This document shows positions 25,413-33,409 of a stretch of DNA of 33,549 nt, one piece after another; positions within the stretch are counted from its first letter, which is position 1; each line of letters begins with the position of its first letter. The notes under the pieces were generated by a model. The model was not told the DNA's origin. It worked only from the letters and a program-made list of their open reading frames with translations, and did no database searches. The translations under genes were made by a program, and so were the position numbers. Source of the DNA: Candidatus Obscuribacterales bacterium (GTDB lineage: Bacteria; Cyanobacteriota; Vampirovibrionia; Obscuribacterales; Obscuribacteraceae). The stretch lies in assembly GCA_019747875.1 (NCBI GenBank), contig JAIEQI010000020.1:1-33549 (forward strand). Reading direction: 5' to 3'.

Positions 25413-27137
25413 TTAAATGCCGGCTGCGTTGGCGTAAACTGTCGTCGATCTTTTGATTCGGAGTTTACCAAGGCAGCCATTCCAACCTGTGCCGGGCGTC
25501 CAGTAAAACTTGCCCTGCGCGATTGCGACCGCAAGTCCGCCGCTCATACCTAATACACTCTTCGTTTGCCACGTGCAGAAGTTGGGCACCATGGGAAGTG
25601 ATTGATCCTCGCCCATATCCGTCTCTTTGCCGTCTGGTTCGTGGCCTGACAATGGCAACCAGAGGACGTTATTTGCCATCGCGAGCGCTCTGGTCATTGT
25701 CCTGATTTCACCTTTGCTATCAGGAAAAATGAAATACTCTGAGTCGCCTGGGATTATCCACGTTTTGCTGAACATCTCATCGAGATCCGACGTGGTGTAT
25801 CCAGGCTTGATTTGCGAAATGCGTTGAACGAGGTTCTTTTTGATTTCGTCCGTGTCGCCATAAAACGAGTTGAGAGCCTTGTCCAGCGTGGGCGGCGTGT
25901 ATTCGTTTCCGACAAAGGCTTGAACATCCATAGTGCCGAGTCCAAAAATCAGAAATGTATGATCTTTCTTTTGCAGAGGCATGCTGGAGTAGGTGTCCTT
26001 ACCAACTTCTCCAGGTACCGGCCACTGGTTCCAAATCAAATCGTTATCGTCGAGTTTTACTTTCAAAAATCCGTGCGGAAATTGCGCAGGAAACTCCTTT
26101 TGTGGATTTGCAAGAACAAATGAGCGTGCACCTTGTTCGTTCTGATCCGGCTTGTTTGGATCATTCAAACGCCCCTGGCATGAGAACGCGTTCGGAATAG
26201 GTTTTTGCCAAAAACTGAGTGGCTTGGTTTTTGCCACGTTTTCTTGAAATGTTTTTTGAGAAACGAGGTGTGGTTGCGTTTTTGGTCTGAACGTTACGAA
26301 TGGGAAGTCCTTGCCACCAACGTTAATCGCAGTGTAACCCTTGAAGCGAAGCTTGCCGTCATCGGACTTCTTTGTCATGCTTGAATCGTCGGCTTTAAAG
26401 CCTTCCGGCAATTGTCCCTGCTCGATCAAAATATTTGATTCGTCGCCACGCTCCATACAAGCTGTATCCCACCCCTTTTTTGTATCAGGCAAGACTTGCG
26501 CTTTTTGATCTCTCGTTGTCATTCTGGTTGAACTGCGGCGAGAGAGTTCGGCGAAATAAGGGTAGAGATTTTTCGGTTCGCTCAGCTGAGCTGCGAGGCG
26601 ATCGGAAATCGATTTTGCTGCGCTGTACATCGTATCGACGTGCCCGTCAGAATCCGATGTTGCCAGGTTCGCGTCGTGCATCTGCTTGTTGTTCATCGCT
26701 GCAAGCAGTGCTTTGCCCCAAACCCGATTGATGTTTGTTAGCCCGACGCTGGCATTGTCATCCAAAACATCGTTGTATTGAGATTCAGGTCCGCCCAGCG
26801 ATCCGAGTGCTGAGTTAATAACTGCTGTAGCGCCCTGACCGAGGATATTGTTGTTGCCGCCGAACATGGTGCCGAGCATGTTGCCTACGCTATTTGAAAT
26901 GGCGTTGCCGGTTTTCGTCGTGATTAGAACGCTTTTCTTGCCGACATTGAGGGTCCCAGCATCTACGGCATCTTGCACTTCATGAGAGCCACCCAGTATA
27001 AGCATGATCTGAATGATGCCGACCGCTAAAATGATCAGAAAGAAAGTACAGCCGACAATTAAGATCATCATAGAACCACGCTTTGGGCGCTGGCTCCGAT
27101 GATCTTGCATGTCTGCCGATTTTTGTTTTGATGCCAC
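25413..27137 (-). CDS. TadE/TadG-like protein, tandem copy 2
   Basis: The 574-residue product has a basic N-terminal segment (KSADMQDHRSQRPKRGSM), one helix (about 22-45, MMILIVGCTFFLIILAVGII) and GGSHEVQDAVDAGTLNVGKKSV, followed by a large extracytoplasmic domain with a Gly/Asn-rich insertion. Shared blocks with the neighbouring copy include ARSFVLANPQKEFPAQFPHG, GNEYTPPTLDKAL and WTPGTGWNGCLGKLRIKRST. The start is GTG at 27137 with an AAGGA very close by; an internal ATG at 27110 is an alternative. It is the first of the minus-strand pair, 246 bases before its relative. No other Tad pilus gene is visible, so function is inferred only from family. Confidence 0.78.
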   Translation of the reverse strand: MASKQKSADMQDHRSQRPKRGSMMILIVGCTFFLIILAVGIIQIMLILGGSHEVQDAVDAGTLNVGKKSVLITTKTGNAISNSVGNMLGTMFGGNNNILGQGATAVINSALGSLGGPESQYNDVLDDNASVGLTNINRVWGKALLAAMNNKQMHDANLATSDSDGHVDTMYSAAKSISDRLAAQLSEPKNLYPYFAELSRRSSTRMTTRDQKAQVLPDTKKGWDTACMERGDESNILIEQGQLPEGFKADDSSMTKKSDDGKLRFKGYTAINVGGKDFPFVTFRPKTQPHLVSQKTFQENVAKTKPLSFWQKPIPNAFSCQGRLNDPNKPDQNEQGARSFVLANPQKEFPAQFPHGFLKVKLDDNDLIWNQWPVPGEVGKDTYSSMPLQKKDHTFLIFGLGTMDVQAFVGNEYTPPTLDKALNSFYGDTDEIKKNLVQRISQIKPGYTTSDLDEMFSKTWIIPGDSEYFIFPDSKGEIRTMTRALAMANNVLWLPLSGHEPDGKETDMGEDQSLPMVPNFCTWQTKSVLGMSGGLAVAIAQGKFYWTPGTGWNGCLGKLRIKRSTTVYANAAGI

Positions 27138-27471
27138 TTCCTTGTCTCTCTATTTCATTTCTTGAATTGAAGACCGTGCGAGCCAAATCTAGTCTTGTTG
27201 TGTTTCTTTGGACCGGCAAGCAATCTGCATGGTTCACTCTGCAATGTGTCATTCGTAGATTGCAATTGCAGCGCACATCTGCCGGTACAGGTCAGCCTCT
27301 ATAGGTGTCTCATTTTGTCATGTGTCCGAATTGAATGCTAGAAAGATAGACGTGACATCCGGTGCAAAAATACAGCTAATAAGCTGTGTCGCCAGAGCTG
27401 CAAGGATAGAAGCCGTTTCGAACTTGACCAAAATAGTCTCTGTGCCCCACTTTTGTAAAAAATGCGACAAA
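27138..27471. other. Intergenic stretch, nothing recognised
   Basis: These 330 bases separate the TadG-like gene from the secreted TPR-like gene. A reading frame on the plus strand (27322-27654) runs into the opposite gene and looks like a shadow. A possible -10 (TATAGA on the minus strand near 27298-27303) lacks a good -35. Confidence 0.4.
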
Positions 27472-28167
27472 TTAGAAGCTGAACCAAAGCTTGGGCAACG
27501 GCTTCGCGTCGGTTTTTATCCCTTTGATGCGCTCTTCGAGCATCGTTGCCTTTTCGGGATCTCGCGAACTTCTTTCAAATTTGGCAAAATCAGTCATCGT
27601 GGCGAGCACATGGGAATCGGATTCTTTGCCCCACATGAGCCTCCGCGCTTTTAGCAAATGTATGAAATAGAGTTCGGCTTTTTTGAGATCACCATTTGCT
27701 TGGCAGACTGTGACAAGGTATTCGTAATCAGGTTCTATCTGCTCTAGCTCGTCACCAGCCGATCGCCGTAGAATAGTTCGCCTCTCATAAGCCTTTTGAA
27801 CTTCGTTCATTCGGCTTTGTTTGTAATAGATCCCAGCCAGGTCTTTGTAGATAGCTGCCTCTTCGCGGAGACAATCGTGCCATCGATTTAAGGGATAGCC
27901 GGGCGTATTCTCCCGCGTTTTCTTCTGTATGTCAGGTTCTATAGTTGTTTCCATTCTATTCAACGCATCCAGCAGTGTTGCTTGTGCTTTGTTGAAATTC
28001 TTCGCGTCGACGAATGCTTTTGCTTCTTTTCGTAAGGCTTCGATGGGCTGTAGCTCAGGCGTGGAGGGGACGAACGGCGCGGATGGTTGCGCCAGTGCGC
28101 TCGGACAGAATGTCGAACACATAAAAAGGAAGCAAAGTCCTACGATTATTTGATACGAATCCTTCAT
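27472..28167 (-). CDS. Exported tetratricopeptide-like protein
   Basis: The 231-residue product has a signal peptide (MKDSYQIIVGLCFLFMCSTF, cleavage near SALA-Q), then helical repeats with TPR character: ALRKEAKAFVDAKNFNKAQA, AAIYKDLAGIYYKQSRMNEV and TVCQANGDLKKAELYFIHLL. It is probably periplasmic. GAGGA six bases before ATG supports the start. It begins 13 bases after glpK ends, so it is co-transcribed with it, though no functional link is obvious. Another secreted TPR-like protein is at 15124-15840. Confidence 0.72.
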   Translation of the reverse strand: MKDSYQIIVGLCFLFMCSTFCPSALAQPSAPFVPSTPELQPIEALRKEAKAFVDAKNFNKAQATLLDALNRMETTIEPDIQKKTRENTPGYPLNRWHDCLREEAAIYKDLAGIYYKQSRMNEVQKAYERRTILRRSAGDELEQIEPDYEYLVTVCQANGDLKKAELYFIHLLKARRLMWGKESDSHVLATMTDFAKFERSSRDPEKATMLEERIKGIKTDAKPLPKLWFSF

Positions 28168-28180
28168 GCTTTTTCCTCGA

Positions 28181-29662
28181 CTAAACGCAAGACTCAGCTG
28201 TCGCGAAGGCGCCCTTTAGCGCACGTTGCCAACCGGCGTAATCATCGGCTCGATCTACTTTTGGATCGAATATCGTATCGACGATCCATCGATCCGCAAT
28301 CGCCTTCATATCGGATACCAACCCGCAACCAATAGCCGCTACAGCTGCCGCGCCCCATGCTGTTGCTTCAATTTGTCCGCTGCGCACGATCTTAATTCCG
28401 AGGATGTCGCTTTGGAATTGCAACATCAAATTATTTCGCGTGGCTCCACCATCAACTCGAAGTTCTTTCATCGGCAAATTGTATTTGTTCATTTGCATGG
28501 CGACGTCCTTTACCTGGTAAGCCATCGCCTCTAATCCTGCACGCACAAGATGGGCTCTGTTTGTGCCTCTTGTTAGTCCGACAATCGTTCCTCTCACGTC
28601 TGAGTTCCACCAGGGTGACCCCATCCCTACCAGTGCTGGCACGAAAAATACACCTTCATTGCTCTCTACTGATGATGCGATTTGTTCTGCTTGATCGCTC
28701 GACTCAATTATATTGAGCCCGTCTCGCAACCATTGGATTGCTGCGCCGGCGATGAAGATGGCACCTTCAACTGCGTAAACTGTTTTTTGCTTTTCCAATT
28801 GCCATGCGACGGTGCTGAGTAAGCCTGGCACCAGCTCCGGTGTTTCTCCAATATTCACCAACAGAAATCCGCCTGTTCCATATGTGCACTTAGCCATACC
28901 AGCAGAGAAACATGCTTGCCCAAACAGTGCTGCTTGTTGATCTCCAAGCACTCCACGAATTGGTGCAGAGACTCCAATTAACTCTTGCAATGTGTTTCCG
29001 AAATCTGCGTTTGCTGGTTTTACTTCCGGCATCATACTTGCGGGGACGTTTAGGCGTTTGAGCAAGGCTTCGTCCCATTTGCAGTTGTGCAAGTTGAACA
29101 GCATTGTTCTCGATGCATTACTTGCTTCCGTTGCGTGTGTTTTTCCTCCGGTCAAATTCCAAATCAACCAGGTATCGATTGTACCGAAAAGCAATTCGCC
29201 CTTCTCTGCCCGCTCGCGTGCTCCTTTTACGTTATCGAGGATCCAGGCGATCTTTGGTCCGGAGAAATATGCATCTGGCACCAATCCGGTTTTGAGCCTG
29301 AATTCCTCTGATTCTGCGCGCAGCTGATTCGCTAGATCCTGCGTGCGGCGGCACTGCCAGACGATTGCGTTGTAGACAGGTTCGCCTGTTTTCTTGTCCC
29401 ATACAACCGTTGTTTCACGTTGGTTTGTGATAGCAACACAAGCGATCTCATCCGGAGAAATTTTGCTTTTGGCTAAGCATTCTTTTGCGCATTCAAATTG
29501 CGATTGCAATATCTCGCGCGGGTCATGTTCGACCCAGCCTGGCTGAGGGAAGAATTGTTGAAACTCTTTTTGACCGCATGCAATGTCCTTTCCGTTTTCG
29601 TCAAAGATGATTGCTCGCGAACTAGTCGTTCCCTGATCCAAGCTAAGAATGTAGCGCTTCAT
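28181..29662 (-). CDS. glpK: Glycerol kinase
   Basis: The 493-residue enzyme phosphorylates glycerol to sn-glycerol 3-phosphate with ATP. Family landmarks are YILSLDQGTTSSRAIIFD at the N-terminus, GWVEHDP, AITNQRETTVVWDKKTG, GTIDTWLIWNLTGG, GVLGDQQAALFGQ, YGTGGFLLVN and DGGATRNNLMLQFQSDILG. Length is normal. ATG at 29662 is chosen because GGAG lies eight bases upstream and the protein then starts MKRYILSLD, as in relatives. It sits between a VOC gene (36 bases before) and a TPR-like gene (13 bases after), so a three-gene unit is likely. No glpF or glpD is in view. Confidence 0.97.
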   Translation of the reverse strand: MKRYILSLDQGTTSSRAIIFDENGKDIACGQKEFQQFFPQPGWVEHDPREILQSQFECAKECLAKSKISPDEIACVAITNQRETTVVWDKKTGEPVYNAIVWQCRRTQDLANQLRAESEEFRLKTGLVPDAYFSGPKIAWILDNVKGARERAEKGELLFGTIDTWLIWNLTGGKTHATEASNASRTMLFNLHNCKWDEALLKRLNVPASMMPEVKPANADFGNTLQELIGVSAPIRGVLGDQQAALFGQACFSAGMAKCTYGTGGFLLVNIGETPELVPGLLSTVAWQLEKQKTVYAVEGAIFIAGAAIQWLRDGLNIIESSDQAEQIASSVESNEGVFFVPALVGMGSPWWNSDVRGTIVGLTRGTNRAHLVRAGLEAMAYQVKDVAMQMNKYNLPMKELRVDGGATRNNLMLQFQSDILGIKIVRSGQIEATAWGAAAVAAIGCGLVSDMKAIADRWIVDTIFDPKVDRADDYAGWQRALKGAFATAESCV

Positions 29663-29698
29663 TTCAGGCACTCCGAAGGAATTGGAGTACAAATGTTA

Positions 29699-30070
29699 TC
29701 AAACTTCGCGGCTTTCCATCAATGTCAGGACATTGCCGTCGAGATCGCGGAAATGAGCTAAAACGCCTCCCCAGGGCTGCTTTTCCGGCTCGCCAGTGAA
29801 ATGGACGCCTCGACTTTTTAGCAGTTCATGAGTTTCGGAGATGTTGTCAACTAACAGCGTGACCCCGACAAATCGCCCGACCAGTTTCGAGCCTTCCTCT
29901 TCGTGAGCCGGATCGCAGTGCTCGATCGCAAGGCTCACATCTTCACCATTTTTGAACTGCGCCCAGTGCTCGCCGTCGGTCATGTCGAGTTCCATTCCCA
30001 GGATCTTCGTATAGAAGTCCAGAGACTTTTTCAAATCGCTCACAAAGACTCTTACAAATCCGATTCTCAT
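29699..30070 (-). CDS. VOC (glyoxalase/bleomycin-resistance) family protein
   Basis: The 123-residue product has two beta-alpha-beta-beta-beta modules. It starts MRIGFVRVFVSDLKKSLDFY, has GMELDMTDGEHWAQF in the first half and HFRDLDGNVLTLME at the end, where the closing Glu is a usual metal ligand. The vicinal-oxygen-chelate fold includes glyoxalases, dioxygenases and resistance proteins; the substrate here is unknown. GGAG five bases before ATG at 30070 sets the start. It is first in the VOC-glpK-TPR unit. The 12-bp minisatellite is upstream. Confidence 0.87.
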   Translation of the reverse strand: MRIGFVRVFVSDLKKSLDFYTKILGMELDMTDGEHWAQFKNGEDVSLAIEHCDPAHEEEGSKLVGRFVGVTLLVDNISETHELLKSRGVHFTGEPEKQPWGGVLAHFRDLDGNVLTLMESREV

Positions 30071-30083
30071 TTTTTCTCCGGCA

Positions 30084-30395
30084 CTACAGCCTGCGCTCAC
30101 CATCTATTTTGAATCGATATTCTACCCCGAATTGTTGGTAGTTCTCGAGGTAGTTCTCGCGGTAGTTCTTGAGGTAGTTCTCGCGGTAGTTATCGAGGTA
30201 GTTATCGAGGTAGTTCTTGAGGTAGTTCTTGAGGTAGTTCTTGAGGTAGTTCCTGAGGTAGTTCTCGAGGAAAGGTGAATCGGTTCGATCCCGGGAGCGC
30301 CGGCATCTTGCCGGCTTCGAGCCTTCTCTAAGCCTTTTCAGTCGATGTACATCTGCATATGTTTGTTCAACGCCTCGATCGGTTGGCTGAGGCAT
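30084..30395 (-). CDS. Possible repeat protein (NYLx repeats)
   Basis: A 103-residue frame runs through a 12-bp minisatellite and codes for repeats of the form N-Y-L-x or N-Y-R-E, where x is K, R, D or E. It overlaps the end of the 190-residue gene by 58 bases and stops 13 bases before the VOC gene, which fits an operon gene. The variable residue is always charged across units, and changes at it (AAG, AGG, GAG, GAT) keep charge, which would fit selection. Its first 40 residues are Arg-rich and look unconserved. No ribosome site is clear, and a frame through a 12-bp repeat stays open easily, so coding is uncertain. Confidence 0.25.
   Translation of the reverse strand: MPQPTDRGVEQTYADVHRLKRLREGSKPARCRRSRDRTDSPFLENYLRNYLKNYLKNYLKNYLDNYLDNYRENYLKNYRENYLENYQQFGVEYRFKIDGERRL
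30137..30268. repeat. 12-bp minisatellite, 11 units
   Basis: Eleven contiguous units of GGTAGTTCTTGA with variants ending CGA, CGC or CTGA and two with TTATCGA, at 12-base spacing from 30137 to 30268. It lies between the unknown 190-residue gene and the VOC gene. Confidence 0.97.
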
Positions 30396-30910
30396 AAAGC
30401 TAAAAGTTCATTCGTGAAATTTTGTGAGAACTGCAAGAATTCGCGCAGCCAAATTCGCACATTGCCAAACTGGGTTATGCCTAGTTTTTCTGAAACGACA
30501 TTTTCCAAATCCCCAATCATTTGTTCCGCATTCATTGCGAATCGGCGTTCGATGATTTCCACCGCTGGGGGCTCCGGGCAGATAGAATCAGCCTCTTCCT
30601 GGCTCGCGAAAAGAAAGTCGTTGAGCCACTCTGGCGCATGTGTTCCACCTTGATCGAATCCGACCAGGTAAATCAAGCTGCTCATTATCTCTTTGATAGC
30701 TTCGTCGAACGATAACTCCTCAACTTCAGGGTGCACGTCATCCCCGAAATCTCCTGCTTCGCAGCGATCAATCGTCTTCAGAAGATTTTGTCTCAGGTGA
30801 CCGTTGAGACTGTGGGCAAAGAATATCGCGCGTTGAATGGCAGCATCTTCGTCCTCGGGCTTCCAAAGATCTGTGATTTGAATCCTTGCTATTTCCCCTG
30901 AGTTCGGCAC
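30338..30910 (-). CDS. Hypothetical protein, coupled to the peptidase gene
   Basis: The 190-residue product is acidic and helical (EVEELSFDEAIKEIMSSLIY; AMNAEQMIGDLENVVSEKLG) with no signal peptide or membrane helix. It is probably cytoplasmic. I do not recognise the family. The GTG start at 30910 lies one base after the stop codon of the peptidase gene (TAG at 30914-30912), with AGAGG six bases upstream, so the two are translationally coupled and may work together. The minisatellite begins 70 bases past its stop codon. Confidence 0.65.
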   Translation of the reverse strand: MPNSGEIARIQITDLWKPEDEDAAIQRAIFFAHSLNGHLRQNLLKTIDRCEAGDFGDDVHPEVEELSFDEAIKEIMSSLIYLVGFDQGGTHAPEWLNDFLFASQEEADSICPEPPAVEIIERRFAMNAEQMIGDLENVVSEKLGITQFGNVRIWLREFLQFSQNFTNELLALCLSQPIEALNKHMQMYID

Positions 30911-30911
30911 T

Positions 30912-31577
30912 CTAGACCTCTGTTGCTAAGCCGTTCGCTGCTACCATCTGGATTATTTTGTGCATCGCATCTTCGAAAATTTGTTTTGCTTCACGCTCGT
31001 CGACGTGGTTCGGGTCAGTGTGCTTATACGATTCGAATGGTGGAACATGTACGAATAACACACCTATGCAATTTGGATCACTGTTGTACTCATGTAATGC
31101 TCGGAAGTAAGTTTCGTTGCAAACATATGTACCGGCGTGATTTGAAACATCACAAGCGTAACCGGCGTTATTCAATTCTTCAACCATTGATTTCACTGGC
31201 AAGGATGTACGCAAAGCGTCGGGCGCGTTCGGCTCGATGTGTTCGTCGTCCGGGCGGTGTTGGTTGTTGTCGGGAATGCGATATTGGCGGACGTTAAGTG
31301 CAAAACGTTCGAGGCAAATTTTGTCGCGATTACCTGCCACGCCCGCCATGATGATTCCGAACTTCTCAGCGGGCATTGACGATTTTATGCTTTCAATAGC
31401 TCTTTTCAATTCATCCCAAGAGTCGGAACAGCATGTAGTCAATGTCAGCTTGGCAACGTCGATGGGCTCATCTGTTTCATCAACCTTTACAAAGTCCGGT
31501 AGCCGGTGAATCGTTTGCTCACTCGGGTTTTCAGCGATTTCGCCGAAGGCATTGAATCCTGTAACTATGAGTTTCAT
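30912..31577 (-). CDS. pcp: Pyroglutamyl-peptidase I (C15) family protein
   Basis: The 221-residue product matches the C15 cysteine peptidases, which remove N-terminal pyroglutamate. It starts MKLIVTGFNAFGE, and the catalytic residues are Glu90 (CLERFALNV), Cys153 (NHAGTYVCNE) and His177 (LFVHVPPFE). Each is shifted by nine from the positions reported for Bacillus (81, 144, 168), so the spacing is conserved exactly. ATG at 31577 fits the family start; a TTG start at 31640 would extend nearly to the tRNA and lacks support. No ribosome site is visible. The gene diverges from tRNA-Leu across 68 G-rich bases and is followed by the coupled unknown gene. Confidence 0.9.
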   Translation of the reverse strand: MKLIVTGFNAFGEIAENPSEQTIHRLPDFVKVDETDEPIDVAKLTLTTCCSDSWDELKRAIESIKSSMPAEKFGIIMAGVAGNRDKICLERFALNVRQYRIPDNNQHRPDDEHIEPNAPDALRTSLPVKSMVEELNNAGYACDVSNHAGTYVCNETYFRALHEYNSDPNCIGVLFVHVPPFESYKHTDPNHVDEREAKQIFEDAMHKIIQMVAANGLATEV

Positions 31578-31645
31578 CGCGGTGGGGTGGGGCGCTTCGG
31601 AGGGGCAGTTCAATTTTGATAGTGTAGAATGTATTTGCAACTTTT

Positions 31646-31731
31646 GCCGAAGTGGCGAAATGGCAGACGCAGTTGACTCAAAATCATCCGGGATAACACC
31701 CGTGTCGGTTCGACTCCGACCTTCGGCACCA
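31646..31731 (+). tRNA. tRNA-Leu (anticodon CAA)
   Basis: 86 bases including encoded CCA. The acceptor stem GCCGAAG pairs with CTTCGGC, the D-stem is GCG/CGC, and the loop CTCAAAA carries CAA (31679-31681). A long variable arm (CGGG/CCCG) gives the class II form expected for leucine. The T-arm is GTCGG-TTCGACT-CCGAC. The anticodon stem (GTTGA/TCATC) has one U-U mismatch at positions 28-42. A run of seven T (31733-31739) follows directly. Upstream TAGAAT (31625-31630) is a possible -10 box, but a good -35 is not seen. It reads UUG. Confidence 0.97.
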
Positions 31732-31739
31732 ATTTTTTT

Positions 31740-31995
31740 CGAGTATTATGCCATTCCGATTTTTTAGGGTGGCATTTTCGGTCAGATGATCTATGGATGA
31801 TTTCAACCGATTCTGTAATAAGCCAACCTCTTGAAGCGGGCTAAAACGGGCTTCTGGAGTCTTGAAATTCGTATGTTTCAAATACCACTCTGCTAATACA
31901 ACATCGTATTCCGCAAAGAGCGGACCGGATTTTGGATCCGTGGATATTACAGCGGGCTGAATAAAGCCACATGCGAGGAACGAGGGCTGACGGTA
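31740..31995. other. Intergenic stretch, possible decayed coding remnant
   Basis: A minus-strand frame gives protein-like text here (EYDVVLAEWYLKHTNFKTP), but it continues into the tRNA gene and overlaps the opposite gene, so no intact gene is supported. A short inverted repeat GAAGC/GCTTC lies near 31834-31855. Confidence 0.25.
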
Positions 31996-32538
31996 ATGGG
32001 CATGCATTTGGGATTTATCACGTCTCAGTGTTCCACGGAAGAACTTCGTGAAACATTTCTGCGTTATTCCAAGCACTATTCTGTCAAATCGACCACGCAT
32101 GATTTGGCAGACGCTTACGAACTGAATCATTGGATGCAGAAACACGAAAAGTTCAATACAAATGTATTTTTCATTTTTGACGATGGCCCTTACGCAATTC
32201 TGATGGATTTTCGTCACATAGTCACTTGCGACGAAAAATTGTTGGCTAAGTTGAGTTTGAAATTAGGTACCGTGTTATCTTTCGCGATTGAGACTGCCGG
32301 CGGATGTGCATATTTTTGGTGCTTCAAAGACGGGGTGCTAAAGCGCTATATTGGTAATACAGACGGTGTTCTGGAGAAAAAAGGCAGGGCGTTGAAACAA
32401 GAGAAGGGGATCGACACTACGAATAATTACTATATGCAAGAAACAGAAGAGCTTTGGGCCGCGTTTGAGTTGGCTCCTTATGAGCGGATGGCCAGACCCC
32501 CAATGGAAGGGCTGTGTTTGATAGATAAGCGGGTTTGA
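31996..32538 (+). CDS. Hypothetical protein
   Basis: The 180-residue product is not recognised. It lacks a signal peptide or membrane helix. It looks like a compact alpha/beta domain, with FNTNVFFIFDDGPYAILMDF, GTVLSFAIETAGGCAYFWCF and DGVLKRYIGNTDGVLEKKG, the last resembling a beta-hairpin typical of small immunity-like or SUKH-like domains, though this is only a resemblance. ATG at 31996 has GAGGG nine bases upstream; ATG at 32002 is possible. It stands downstream of tRNA-Leu with no other gene in the same unit. Confidence 0.6.
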   Translation: MGMHLGFITSQCSTEELRETFLRYSKHYSVKSTTHDLADAYELNHWMQKHEKFNTNVFFIFDDGPYAILMDFRHIVTCDEKLLAKLSLKLGTVLSFAIETAGGCAYFWCFKDGVLKRYIGNTDGVLEKKGRALKQEKGIDTTNNYYMQETEELWAAFELAPYERMARPPMEGLCLIDKRV

Positions 32539-32689
32539 AAAGGATGATTCGCCCGGGCTCCTACTTCGCAATCAAAAGTGACGCGTCTTAATATCCGCTA
32601 TGAGGGGCTCGAGTTTTGAATTGTTCGGTATTTGCATCGCTTTGGGGTGTTCGTGCAATTTAACTTCCACTAGTTCGAAGGTTAAAGAT

Positions 32690-33409
32690 TTAAAGTCCGC
32701 AATTCTCAAACAGGTCCTGTTTTTGGCGTTTGCTTAAAGTGTAGAGATTTGACCTGGCCTCAGGGTCTTTCTGCGATTCAAAACACAACAGGCTTAGATC
32801 GGGCTGATATCCAAATTTATATCCATTGGCAGTCCGTATTGCTGCGAGATTTCCAATCAGCTCGCCGTGCGCAAGAAACGTGTAAAACGCAATACAGTCA
32901 GCAAGGGAAATGATGATTCCAGACTCGGAATGCGAAGCTCTCTCAAGACGAATTAATTCTTCAACTTGCATTTGGATCGAAATATCCAGCAATGAAAGCT
33001 GATGAGTACCTCGAAAAAATGCTGAAGCGGAACTGACGATCCGCTCGTCAATTTTATGAAAACTCACAGATGTATTGTTGTTGTCTAGATCACGCTCTAC
33101 CGCTTTCCACCGAATCCAGAGCTTTTCCTTGAGTATCTCCGGAGGTCTGAGATATCGACAGTCAACAATGCTTCCCTGGAGAATCAGAGTAGTGCTCTGA
33201 GAATTGCGCTTACCATTGGCCGTTTGCAGAACACCTGTGTGCGACTTTAGTTCACTTCTGAAAGTCAGGAGTTCTATGTCTTCAGCGGAGGCATTTTCAA
33301 ATAGCGGTTCGCCTAAGGTGTCCTTCATGCGGAGTACCATATCAATGTATGCAAGATTGTTTTTCAGTTGCTCTAGATCTTCTTCAATCTTGTTGTGATC
33401 GAGTTCCAT
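32690..33409 (-). CDS. Hypothetical protein
   Basis: The 239-residue product is not recognised. It starts with a helical segment (MELDHNKIEEDLEQLKNNLA), has a central beta-looking part (TTLILQGSIVDCRYLRPPE) and a final helical half with IIISLADCIAFYTFLAHG. There is no signal peptide; IISLADCIAFYTFLAHG is only mildly hydrophobic. AGGG six bases before ATG supports the start. It converges on the neighbouring plus-strand unknown gene across 151 bases. Upstream, 33410-33549 runs to the window edge with no gene visible. Confidence 0.6.
   Translation of the reverse strand: MELDHNKIEEDLEQLKNNLAYIDMVLRMKDTLGEPLFENASAEDIELLTFRSELKSHTGVLQTANGKRNSQSTTLILQGSIVDCRYLRPPEILKEKLWIRWKAVERDLDNNNTSVSFHKIDERIVSSASAFFRGTHQLSLLDISIQMQVEELIRLERASHSESGIIISLADCIAFYTFLAHGELIGNLAAIRTANGYKFGYQPDLSLLCFESQKDPEARSNLYTLSKRQKQDLFENCGL

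Noticed and set aside
27322..27654. 110-residue plus-strand frame
   Set aside because: Its second half is antisense to the exported TPR-like gene, which has a signal peptide and ribosome site.
31684..32217. 177-residue minus-strand frame
   Set aside because: It runs through the tRNA gene and opposite a better-supported plus-strand gene; the end RSESNRHG is the usual false translation of a tRNA.
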